Below, in pieces: positions 37,466-48,870 of a stretch of DNA of 64,000 nt. How positions within the stretch are numbered: the first letter of the stretch is position 1; every line of letters begins with the position of its first letter. Location: NCBI RefSeq assembly GCF_024586455.1, contig NC_065919.1:28930839-28994838 (forward strand), in the 5' to 3' direction. The translations under genes were made by a program, and so were the position numbers. The notes below the pieces were generated by a model. It was not told the DNA's origin, did not search any database, and saw only the letters and a program-made list of their open reading frames with translations. This DNA is from Bactrocera neohumeralis. Its lineage: Eukaryota; Arthropoda; Insecta; Diptera; Tephritidae.

Positions 37466-38441
37466 TGCCCGGTTTCACAGTCCATACTTAATTTGTGCCC
37501 AAATAAAATCTTAGCTAAGCATTGTTTCAGACTCGACTACTCAGTCACAGTAAATGCTTAATTTCTATAAAATTTTATTATGATATATGTCATGAATGTC
37601 ATCCATGAAAATATGTTTGAAATATTTAAATTATAACAGACAATGCATAAATTTGAGAGGAAAGTTATATGGAAGATGGATGAAAACAGCAAAAGGATGA
37701 ATTTTCCGCTAGCGAGTCGGAGAATTGAACTGGTGGAAATCAATCCATTCCACATTGAAAATTATGTTTGACAAATAACTGAAAATTCAAAATAATTCAA
37801 AACAAAAATCTGCTGTTACTGAAATAAGTCTCCCATAAATTTGTGTGACGCATGAAAAATTATTTTCGAAGAATTTTTTTGGTACTAAATTGAAACGTTC
37901 TATGGCAAAAGTATATTTTTAGCTATATGAAAAATTTTTTTTTACAAAACGGAGTTATGTTTCTCCGCTCAACTGCTGGCATTAGTCGAATGGAGCATCA
38001 AAAAAATTCAAAATGTTTATTAAACTTAAATATGTTTTCTATACAATGAACTACGATCTTTGAAAAATATCAAAAATTAAGAAAATGGTGTAATTTTGAA
38101 AAAAAAAATCGTTTTTTTAAGAAAAAAATGGTGCTTTTTTTAATGCCAAATTGACAATTTTCAACCAATCAAAAAGATCGTTCTATTGCATAACAAATAT
38201 TCAACTATATTCAGTTTTTTTGAAATGAGTTATAATGTCAGTAATTTTGGAAAATTCGTTTCGAGAAAAACGCGTTTAAAGTGAAAATTCAAAATAATTC
38301 AAAACAAAAATCTGCTGTTACTGAAGCACTGCTTAAGTCTCCCATTTTCAGTACTTAAGCATAACTTAAGTATGAACTGTAAAACACTATTTACCAGTTT
38401 TATGTTAAGCACAACTTAAGTATGGACTGTGAAACCGGGCA
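37466..38441. mobile_element. nonautonomous inverted-repeat DNA element (about 976 bp)
   Basis: The left end begins TGCCCGGTTTCACAGTCCAT and continues ACTTAATTTGTGC. The right end is its reverse complement with about one mismatch over 33 bases (GCACAACTTAAG through GAAACCGGGCA at 38441). A second diverged copy of the terminal word lies about 60 bases inside the right end (AACTTAAGTATGAACTGTAA). No transposase frame is present. No target-site duplication is obvious, so the superfamily is undecided. A 43-base direct repeat inside it is reported as a finding. Confidence 0.7.
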
Positions 38442-39240
38442 TAAATATATTGTCATCAATCGGGACCCTTCAGCTAAGTTAACTTTGGAACTGAGCTGAA
38501 TCCTGAGCTATCCTTGAGCGAAAGGTTTTAGGAAAAGTATGGATAAAACATAATTTTCAGATCTGCTAAGATCATGTAACAATCGATTGTGTTAGAAATA
38601 AAATACATTGCTTACATCGCATTTGGTGCATCTGCCAATTGACAAAATCTCTTTTTAAACAACCTTATATCAATACATACATACCTTAGAATCGGCATTA
38701 TGTGGGAAAAGGTAGATTTAGAATAAATGGCAAAAAAAAAATAGATCGTTCAGATAAGGAGTTAAAACTATGACATAGTTTCTCTAACAACTGTTGAAAT
38801 TCCTCGTACTCAGATAAGTATCTTGTTTGAAACAAACCACAATAATATTAAAATAGTGCTGAACGAGGCATTGCATTTTGATGGCTCACACGTAAAATTA
38901 GATGTGAGTGACTGAAGCAAGAAGAGGATGATACAAATGAAAAAAAAAATAGTAATCTATACAATATTATAAATATATCTACTTCATCGAACGGCAAAAG
39001 AAGAAACGAATCTAGATAGAATGAGAAAAAACGTTGGAAATAGCGGCCAGTCGTTAAAGTTATAAGACGGCGCCGCTTGAGCAACAATTTAGCGACAATT
39101 GGAACTAATATTAGCATAGACAAATCCAGGTTGTCGGAAAAGGGCGGTTTTGAAAACTTACTGTTATTTGGAAGAGAATTTGGTTAGAGCAGATGTTGAT
39201 GAAAATATGGACTAATACTATTGCTTTTCTGATATATGTA
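38442..39240. other. intergenic DNA without recognised features
   Basis: No gene or repeat was identified. A 91-codon - strand frame at 38848-39123 is rich in Leu, Phe and Ser and reads like a chance opening opposite an A-rich strand. Confidence 0.5.
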
Positions 39241-40181
39241 CATTAGGGTGATTCAAAAAAATTTTTTTTTTTTTCAATTGGTACTCGCAAAAATAGGTTC
39301 CTAGACACCTCTAAGAAAGCCTCTCCAAATATGAGTTTTTAATTGTAACGGGAAGGTCCTCCGCCTAACGGTTTTCTATTTTTTCTTATTATCAGATAGA
39401 AAAATTTATATCTCGCTTCCAACTACTTGAAAAAATATCTTGTTCATTAGGTTTTGTGGGAAATTGAATGCTCTAAAATATGGTCTCTTATGATTTTTTC
39501 GTAAACCCAACCGTTTAAAAGATATTAACAGTTAAAGTTTGATTATTTTTGAGAAAATTTTTTATTTCTTATTAATTTTATAACTCAATAAAAAAAAATT
39601 ATTATGAATAGATTTTTGGAGAGGTATTCTTAGAGGTGTCTAGGAACCTATTTTTCAGAGTATCAAACGAAAAAAAAATTTTTTTTTTTTGATCCACCAT
39701 GCCTGATGTTTGACGATGAATATCTCGTAAACGCTTAACTTAATCGAAATATCGTAGTAGACCATTTTTATAGAGCAGTAAATTTCCTACAAAACTATGT
39801 GTATCATCATTCATAATAATTTTTTTTCATTGAGTTATAAAATTAATAAAAAAAAAAGAATTTTTCCAAAAATAGTCAAATTTCAACCCTTAATATCTTT
39901 TAAACGGTTGGGTTTACGAAAAAATCATAAGAGACCATATTTTAGAGCATTTAATTTCCTACAAAACCTAATTAACAAGATATTTTTTCAAGTAGTTGGA
40001 AGCGAGATATAAATTTTTCTATCTGATAATAAGAAAAAATAGAAAACCGTTAGGCGGAGGACCTTCCCGTTACAATTAAAAACTCATATTTGGAGAGGCT
40101 TTCTTAGAGGTGTCTAGGAACCTATTTTTGCGAGTACCAATTGAAAAAAAAAAAAAAAAATTTTTTTGAATCACCCTAATG
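39241..40181. mobile_element. near-palindromic foldback element flanked by TA (941 bp)
   Basis: The left arm (39241 to about 39607) begins CATTAGGGTGATTCAAAAAA. The right arm (about 39808-40181) is its near-perfect reverse complement, ending GAATCACCCTAATG. TA dinucleotides flank both sides (39239-39240 and 40182-40183), as expected for Tc1/mariner-type insertion. Landmarks shared by the arms include CTCCGCCTAACGG and TAGACACCTCTAAGAAAG. No transposase frame exists. The 200-bp spacer itself holds diverged copies of arm segments. Confidence 0.85.
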
Positions 40182-43100
40182 TACATACATAGTAAGAACA
40201 TTTTCTTCTCCCCAAAAGAGACATATTCGGAAATGTGAAACTTTGAAAATGCCAAAAAAATTGAGCAAGGACGGAAAAAATAAAATCCATATGTTCCAGC
40301 ATTTCTCATGTTTTCCTTTGATTGAAAGATCATAAGACGTCCCAAACAAAAACACATTTTTTGTTGTATACAGTAAATATGTATCTATGTACATATATAT
40401 ATTCGGTATATGAAGTATGTATTTATGTCAGGAAAACAGAGAATTCAACACACTTTTTAATAATTATGTTTTGCCTAATTCTTCACAATGTGGACCCTTA
40501 AATTATAAATATCTCGGCTTCCAGTGAAAGCAAGTGGAAGTCTTGCCTCTTAAGTACTCTGAAATCAATACTTGATATCAAGTCATCTCAACACCGCATG
40601 TTTTACACTTAATATCAATATGCCGTTATGAGCCGACCGCCTCCTTGTGGGATAACCTCCTTGCCAAGTCAATAATTTTGTGAAGCAAGTACTCGTAGAA
40701 GTCTTGCATTTTAAAGCCGCTTAAGTATTATCCTTGATATGAAATTTTACTTATGATTTTTGTTTTAAATATTATTTTGGTTATTTAAAATATTATTAGC
40801 ACATATATTAAATAAATTTGGTAGGTCTACGTCCCACCCCTTAGCTTTAAAAGAATATTCGATGTACGTAGTGTTGATATTGCTTAAGCCGCGAATTAAT
40901 TTGATGAAATTAGCATAAATATATACATATATGTATATATACTATATATATATATATAAAATTGGTAGTCTTTTATGTGTGCACTTATACACCTTTGTTG
41001 TTTGGCGTTGTGTAGCCACAAAAAGGACAAAAGAAAGCAGAAAAAAATCAATTCAAAAAAGGATTAAATTCAATGCGCGGCAAAATGTAACTTCTGTCAA
41101 TTAAATTGTAGACTGGCTCATTTCAAGCGAGTAATAGTTAAAATAAAAAGAAAAAACTTACATAATTATAAAAAATAAATAAATACTTGATAAAACGCGC
41201 GCAAATAATTTATAAAAAGTATATATATTTTAAAATGTTTAAATTGGTTGCAAATGTGTTGCAAAACATAGAAATATCTACACAAATATTCAATATTTAA
41301 GTGAAATTGAATTCATTACAAACAAAAATATATACACAAGTAAAAATATTTGATATATATATGATTACATAAGCATGCATACATTTAAATATGAAAATAA
41401 AATATTAAGAATTATTGCATTTTATTTGTAAATATTTTTGTAATTAAAATTATCGGTAGCGCAACCCACAAATGCTTTTGTAGCTTAATTAAAAAAGAAG
41501 AAGAAGAAAAAATATTGTTGTGTAAGCACACTTATATTAATACATGAGTTCACGTAACGGTAAATGTTACAATTATGTACAAAGATGAATATATGTGCAT
41601 AAATACAAAATAAGAATATTCTACAAAATTTAAAGTGCATTCGTGATTCTGTGTTTGCGCGTAAGAAAAAATGTTTTTTTTTATGAACTTATGTATGTAT
41701 GTATATAGTATGTAAGTTCACTGTTGGAAACCATATAGTCATTGATGTACTCGCCTAATCGGTTACTTATGTACTCGTATTTTGCATGTATTGTACTCGT
41801 ATTTCTATATCTGTCAAATGAAGGCTACCACTGGTACTACAATTCTGAAGAAAAAAAAATCCGACTTTAGTGCTGTCAGCTTTGGGGTTGAAAAATGATG
41901 TTTAGTAGTGTAGAATTTTATAAAAAAGTCTCCGCTTAAACTCAATTTTGGAAGAATAATACCGGTTACGATATCTATTGTTATAGGTTAGGTTTATAAA
42001 AAACTAAATTTTACAAAAATTAAATCGTTCTAACCACTTCAATAGTTGTGAGCGGTTTATTAGCAACAAACGGTGATGCCAAGAAAACCCGAAACGAAGT
42101 GATCAGCAGCGCAAAAAATTCCAATTCCATTGTCGAGACGACCTCTGTCCATTCCCATGAGAGTCGGGTCTAAGTAAACGAAACGGATCCGAGTTTTTAT
42201 CCGGCCAAAGACTGTCAACTCGGCGCCATGCTTCGAAATCTCTGTAAAGCAGACTTGTGTTGACATGGTTAATTACTTATAAGCCATAAAATTCTAACGA
42301 CTTTTAAGATCAAAATCCGCTGAATGCAGTACGACTGAGCCAAAACTGTTGTATATGGTTACTATTAACCTTTATCGTTTTAACCGGAAAAAGTAACCGC
42401 TTTGGAACCAAAACTGTTGTCTATGATTATTATTAACGTTTGTCCTTATAACAGGAAGAAACTCTTTCGAAGTCCGATTCACGGTATGTTCAACCATGCT
42501 CGAGAACGAACTAAATTGCTTAAACTTGCTTGGGTAAAAAATAATAAAATCCAGAAAACTGACTTTTAGGATTAGTTTTTGCTTTGAAATTGTTTTCCTA
42601 GTCCTTTCACAATCGTCAAATATTACACATAACCAATTTTCTGTAAGATTAATTGTTTTTTTTTCAAAATTGATGATAATGAATTTCAAATAATCCAAAG
42701 AAGAAATCGATTGGATTCTGAAATTATGTGCTGTATAGCTAACAATCTTCCGAAGTCTAAAAGGTCGAATTCGAAACACGAACTTCAGGAACTTGCTCTT
42801 AGTCAGATATAGATATTTTTGTAAGTATTTGGACAAAAGTCTTTAAATGATGTAAAGTTGCGGTATATTTGAATACATTTTGAAATAGAGTAAGTGCCAA
42901 GAGAAAAAAGGAGAACTGAGCATTTTTTTCGAAAACATTTTGAGCGGGTGTAATTTAAAAATGTTTTGGAAAACTTTGCGGTTTTGAATAATGCGTAAAC
43001 TTAGTGCGGTTTATAAAGTTCTGCACTACTATATGCCACATACTTTCCAATAATATACAAGAAAAAAATTCACATCAAAAAGTTTCAAAGTAAATAACAT

Positions 43101-45630
43101 AATATATTTATAGTATATATGTAGGTAGATTGAACTACATAAAGAAACTGCTTTAAGCGTATGCACCGATTGTTGGAAGTCCCTTTTGATACTAATAGTT
43201 GTGCGCACTTACTACATATACATATATAAATACTTATGTAATTAGCATACATATACATATATTTGTTTACACATATACATACATATGTAGTACTTGTAAA
43301 TCCTTATGAAATTCGATTATTGTGAGTTATTACATAAACGTTTTATGATGTAATTCGACATAAAATTTAGAGATGTAATTAATCAAGAAAAAAGAACAAG
43401 ACGTGACGCAGTAAACACAACACACATAACAATAAAAATATTAAAATATATTTTCAAGTATAAATAAGCTCTGTAATTGAGTATTAAGTTGAAAGCAAAA
43501 TTCGCAAATGTTTCCCTTTCGTTCTTCACCTTTTTCACTGAATATACGAAAACAAATTTTGAGCTTGAGAAATGCTAAAAGTTTTGTCGAAAGCTGTGTA
43601 TAAGCTCCTAAGCTGGACTTTCGCCTACTTCACTGAATATTCAGGTTCAACTGTGAGCTTTGGATATCACCAAAGTTCAATGAAAGCTCCACGCAAAATT
43701 CTATAAAAGCTCCTGAGCTGTAGATTTATTTAGCAACGCCAAATATTGGCACGAACTTGTCTACAAAACCGAAAAAATCAATTATGTAATCACAATATTT
43801 AGCAGCTGAAACCGTTAAACATTTGGTATAATTAAAACTTACGTGTGTATAATTATATATTTAATATGATATTGTTATATAAAGTATTATTCGTTGTTTA
43901 AGCAAAGATTTGTGAGATCTTAGTAAGGCATATACACAATTTCGGGTTAGAAAAAAATAATTATAAATATATAAAGGCGTATGTAAACACTTACATATAT
44001 ACAACAAAAAGTATATAAAAGCAGCAACAAAACACAGAAGAAATAAAATCAAATTATTATATATTACAATATATTTTTGTGAGTTGGAAGTAACTGACAG
44101 TTGCAGTCAATTTATAAATAGTGCCGGTTTAGACGCAGGGTTGCATAAGAATTAAGAAAAAACCATTGCAAATAGTTGAAAAATAGCAAACTTCGAATTA
44201 AACACAAACATAAATATGTATATTATGGATGTTGATGCAGAGCAGAGATATGAAAGTTAAACATACATATATTTATTTTTATACTGGTCGTAGCAAAAAC
44301 AACAAAACAGTGCTGAATAATATGCAAATAGTGCTTTCAAGCTAAGATTAGAATGGTTGAGGATTAACGGTACACTCATTAACTGAAATTCAAAGCAAGT
44401 ATTACATACATTATATAATAGATTAAATACATACATATGTATGTACATATACATTTGTACTCGTATGTATGTATCAATTCAGGAATCAAAAGTACTTCAT
44501 AGTTCAAGCGAAAATGTTGAAAAAAGTGAATGGAAAGAGTAGTGAAAAAGCCAGCTTATGTAAAAATTTTAATCAAGAGCAAATAATAATAAAACAGTTG
44601 ACAAAGAAATAAAAAACATATATAAATTATAAAGCAGGTAGACATAACAAAAAAAAGTTACAACTCAAAATTTATGCCCAGGAGCGCTCTGCAGTCCACA
44701 AAGCAGTGGAACTTCGAAATATTTATTTTATATTATAAAATTTCATTTGAAATATATTTATTTCCATGATTTGTTAAATGCTTTCAACTTTTTTCATAAC
44801 AAAAATATATAACTTATTTAATTCATTAATTTGTGTTTAATGAAATGAGATTAAAGGAGTAAATATATACATATGTACAATAGTACATATAAGTATAAAA
44901 CATTAAAGATTTACAAAATTGTTGAAATAACTGCAAATGTTGAAATCCACACACATAAACATACAGTGCAAGAATACACAGATCTGTTTCAAATTACCCA
45001 AACAAAAACCAACAAAATGGAAAATTTAATTTTAATAAAAAATATAAAAGCATATTTTAAAATAAAAAAAATATGAAAAAGTTAAAAACAAAATAAAAAT
45101 ATATGAGAAATAAATTATAATAAAAATGGCTTAAAACACGCTTTTGAATACTTTAAATAAAAAAAATAATAATAACACGCCAGTAAAAGGAAAAATGTCA
45201 TTAAATATATATATGTATGTGTATAAAAAACTAAAACAAATTGTTAATGTAAAAAAAATAAAATCTATACACAAATTTGTATGTGCAAATATACGATTAT
45301 ATACTTATATTATTGTAAAAAAAGTGAAAATTTTGCGGTTATTAAAATGTGAAGAAAGTATAAAAAGTCAGTTGCGTACATGCATAAGTGAAAAACAAAA
45401 AACACACATTCATACATATACATTGAAAAGTACATAATTACACACACATATACATACAGAAATATATGTGTGCGTAACCCAAACAAATGCCCTACATCTA
45501 CACATACATATTATTATAAATATACATGCATATATATTAATTCTAATGTAAATGTAAAGTCATTGAAAAAACATTTTCGAAAAATAAAGAATGTATACAT
45601 ACATATTATTCAAAAGTAACTGTTGTGTTT
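40182..45630. other. intergenic AT-rich DNA with minor duplications
   Basis: No gene was recognised. It contains microsatellites (for example 40920-40960, 43200-43290 and 44240-44470), a diverged pair of about 68-bp tandem copies at 42340-42475, and another diverged pair at about 43533-43725. A stretch at 42060-42270 is less AT-rich and transposon-like on the - strand but was not identified. Confidence 0.5.
42340..42475 (+). repeat. diverged tandem duplication, unit about 68 bp
   Basis: CCAAAACTGTTGTATATGGT at 42340 and CCAAAACTGTTGTCTATGAT at 42408 begin two successive copies. Both continue ACTATTAAC/TATTATTAACG and end near an ACCGGAAAAAG or CAGGAAGAAAC word. Probably part of an old unidentified repeat. 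Confidence 0.6.
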
Positions 45631-45632
45631 TT

Positions 45633-46770
45633 ATACCCTTGCAACATGTTGCCACAGAGTATGATATTTTTGTTCACCTAACCCTTGTATGTATCATCTA
45701 AAACTAATCGAGATAGGTGTTAATACTAATACATAACTAGATACTATATATAAAGGGCTTTTTTATTACTAGCGCGAAGGACCAAAATAAAACAAAAAAG
45801 ATTATTTATATAAATAAAATGATCAGTGAGAAATATTTCAGATTTTACAAATATTGTACACCTTATATACTATTTTAAGTCTTACTTATCTAGTTAAATA
45901 TTATTTGTACGGCACACCACATGGGGTTGTTTTCAGCTATACAATGCAATACATATGTGTGTGTGTGCTGTCATACAAGATCTTGAGATTTTTGATGAAG
46001 AATACGGATACAATAACCACCATAAGGGTTGTTTTTATATACAAATTCAACTATCTCCTAATACGAGTCAGATATAGGGTTATATATACCAAAGTGATCA
46101 GGGTGACAGACCGATTTTGACTATATTTTTTACACGTATTCCTTGGCTCCATAAGAAGGACATTTCACTCACATTCCTAAATGTTATAATTTGCATTAGG
46201 GAGAGGCATATTTGGACGTAATTTTTTTGGAAAAGTGGGAGTGGCCCCGCCCCCTACTAAGTTTTTTGTACATATCTCGGAAACTACTATAGCTATGTTA
46301 GTCGTTTTTTTCAGGAATTTCCATATACAGTTCAAAAATGAAGAAATCGGATAATAACCACGATCATACAAAGGTTATGTTGAAAATCACATAAAAAACG
46401 TAGAAACACTAAATTTTACGGAAGAATGCTGCATAGTTTTTGTGTGATGCCCATATGGACCAAGAACCATATCTGAACTACTAGACCGATTTCAATGAAA
46501 TTCGGTATATTGTTTTCTTAACAACTGATGACAGATTAGTTCACAACCACGCCTTCTTCCAATCTAACGCTATTTTGAATTCCATCTGATGCCTTCTCTG
46601 TATAATACGAGTATATACACTAGGAACCAATGCTGACAGCGGAATAAAACTTTACACAAATACGGTATTTGAAAAATATGTAAATGACGTATAATGAAAT
46701 CTCGATTATCACTTTATCATGCGAGAGTATAAAATGTTCGGTGACACTCGAACTTAGCCCTTCCTTACTT
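45633..46770 (+). repeat. dispersed noncoding repeat, copy A (about 1.1 kb)
   Basis: It starts ATACCCTTGCAACATGTTGC and ends CGAACTTAGCCCTTCCTTAC, with landmarks TGGCCCCGCCCCCTACTAAG, CATATCTCGGAAACTACTA and GACCGATTTCAATGAAATTC. I recall this as a very common interspersed noncoding family in Bactrocera-type genomes. That is recollection, not a database result. It carries internal deletions and has no protein frame. Confidence 0.65.
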
Positions 46771-46929
46771 GTTCTGTATTGTATTCTTATTATGTACATA
46801 TTTTTCCTTTAATTTTGCTGCATTGCATGTAAATGCATTATGTATGTATGTATGTATTAATATATAAATAGATATTTATATTTAGTATAATTTCGGCTTT
46901 GCATATAAATAAGCATGTTCAATGATATT

Positions 46930-47070
46930 TACAATAGGTTATACATAACTAAATACTATACATATAAATTATCTTGACCTCAACCAACCAAATTCAATGC
47001 GACCGATTTTGACTATATTTTTTATGTGACATTTCACTCACATTCCTATGTTATAGTGCGAACATTATCG
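46930..47070 (+). repeat. partial second copy (B) of the same dispersed repeat
   Basis: The words ACATAACTAAATACTATA and GACCGATTTTGACTATATTT, then ACATTTCACTCACATTCCTA, repeat parts of copy A (46108-46196) in the same order and strand. The copy is interrupted at about 47072, where the tail of a non-LTR retrotransposon begins. Confidence 0.6.
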
Positions 47071-47460
47071 GACTAGGTTAGGTTAGGTTAGATGGCTGAT
47101 CAAAGATCACACGTAGACTAATAAGTCATTTGTGATGCCATTGAAAAGGAACTCCCCTGTTCGAACTTACAGATTGGCGAAGCGCTTGGTAGCGAATACA
47201 TAGTTACACAGACGCTTAACTTCAACACCCGCCAGTTAGGTGGGATGTCCAAAGGTATGCGCCTCCAAGTACCTGAGTCTTGACCTCCCAAACGCGGGAC
47301 AGTCAAGCAGGAAGTGCTATATGCATCTTCTTCCAAACAGCTTCAACAGTCGGCATCTGGTAAGATACCCATTCTCACCGCATCTAAGCCAATAGGACAG
47401 TGGCCTGTTAAGAGTCCCACTAATAATGAGAGGTTAGCCTTACTGAGGGCCAAGAGATCA

Positions 47461-48108
47461 TTAGATCTCCTGCGATCTATTCTGGACCAAAAGACCGATG
47501 CTGGCCCAGCGTTGGACGACCATCCGCGTGGCCCAGCTATCTAGTAGTAGAACACAAGAAGATGCAGGAGCACCGATCCGTTCAAATTCTACCGATAATG
47601 ATTCTAGGGTGCCTTTCCTGGCTAACTCATCAGCTTTGCAATTACCTGCAATTTCGCTGTGGCCCGGCACCCATACCAGTCTAATCACAAAAACTCTAGC
47701 TGCTAGAGATAGCGATGTTAGACATTCTTCGACCAAACCTGAACGCACTGTGAATGAGTTCAGGGCTAGTATTGCCGCTCTACTATCTGAGTGAATGGTC
47801 ACTTTTCTGAAGGTTGATGCAATCCGTAGCAGCAAATCTGCTGCTACCTTGATGGCTGCGACCTCAGCCTGGAATACACTGCAGTAGTCGGGAAGTCTGA
47901 AACAGGAGTTGATAGAGAGCTCCCGACAGTAGACCCCTCCACCAACCTTCCCACCAAGCTTTGACCCATCCGTGAAGAAGCTTGCTGCCCCTCTCCTCCA
48001 ACGGCTTCTTCCCACCCATATCTCTCTCGTCGGTATATGGGCAGAGAAGGAGCCGCCAGAGTTCGGTGTGGCGACTCCATGATCCAGATGATCCGGTATG
48101 CAGTCCAA
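47461..48108 (-). pseudogene. RNase H domain fragment of the non-LTR element
   Basis: About 215 codons remain open. All four RNase H acidic landmarks and the His are visible: FFTDGSKLGG (Asp), FQAEVAAIKVAA (Glu), IHSDSRAAI (Asp) and WVPGHSEIAGNCKADELA (His/Asp). In life this domain removes RNA from the RNA-DNA hybrid during target-primed reverse transcription. It is uninterrupted but separated from the RT by stops and frame changes. Confidence 0.9.
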
Positions 48109-48396
48109 ATTTGTGAGGATAGTCGAATGCCCAGATACGCGTTCCTTTAAGAATCCAGATTATCTGAGTCTGATAGCCACCTTCGCGGCTGTGCACCTAC
48201 CGGCAATGTCCATCGGCGTTATGTTCAAAATAGCAGTAAGTGCCATGGTTGGGGTGGATCTTAACGCACCACATATGCTAATTAGCGCAGCCCGTTGAAT
48301 GCTTTCGAGTTTCTTGGCCAGTGTGGTCTTCCCTAAAACCCTCCACCACATGAAGACACCTTAGAACAAGGTGGGCTTGACTATGGTGTCATAGAG

Positions 48397-48870
48397 TCAG
48401 AGGACCACTTTCGGTGAGAGGCCCCATCTTTTGCCAATAGCTCCTTTACAGCAGTATAAGGCAATAGATGCCTTTTTTGCTCTCTCATCGATATTCGGCT
48501 TCCATGAAAGCCTCTTATACAGGATGAGCCCTAAATATTTTACCTTATCCGCCGGTTGCAGGCGGATACCTCCCATCTGCGGCAACGGTGCCACCGGGAT
48601 TATATATTTTCGGCTGAATAAAACCATTTCTGTTTTGTTTGGATTAATGGCGAGTCCACTTCCGACCGCCCATTTTGTTACAACGCTGAGATATCCCTGC
48701 GTCAGCTCGTAAACGGTGTTAAGGAACTTTCCTTTGACAATAAGTGCTACATCGTCTGCGTAGGCAATCACCCGACAGCCGCGATCCTCTAGTTTTTTGA
48801 GCAATTCGTCAACAACTAGGATCCATAGAAGAGGAGAGAGAACCCCACCTTGTGGTGTTCCCCTACTCAC
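48397..48870 (-). pseudogene. reverse transcriptase fragment of the non-LTR element
   Basis: About 157 codons. RT motif B/C region: SRGTPQGGVLSPLLWILVVD, then CRVIAYADDVALIVKG with the catalytic YADD intact, a GLAINPNKTEMVLFSRK stretch, and VKYLGLILYKRLSWKP, typical of the RT motif D/E and thumb boundary in non-LTR polyproteins. It ends at an in-frame stop after SPKVVL. The palm half upstream (motifs 0-A) is in another frame with stops, so the enzyme is broken. Confidence 0.9.

Noticed and set aside
42372..42836. 154-codon - strand open frame
   Set aside because: No motif or domain was recognised, it crosses the tandem duplication, and its composition is typical of AT-rich chance frames.
47073..47092. 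Telomere-like TTAGG repeats (TAGGTTAGGTTAGGTTA)
   Set aside because: They form the 3' tail of the - strand non-LTR element, and higher flies lack TTAGG telomeres. Only about three units are present.
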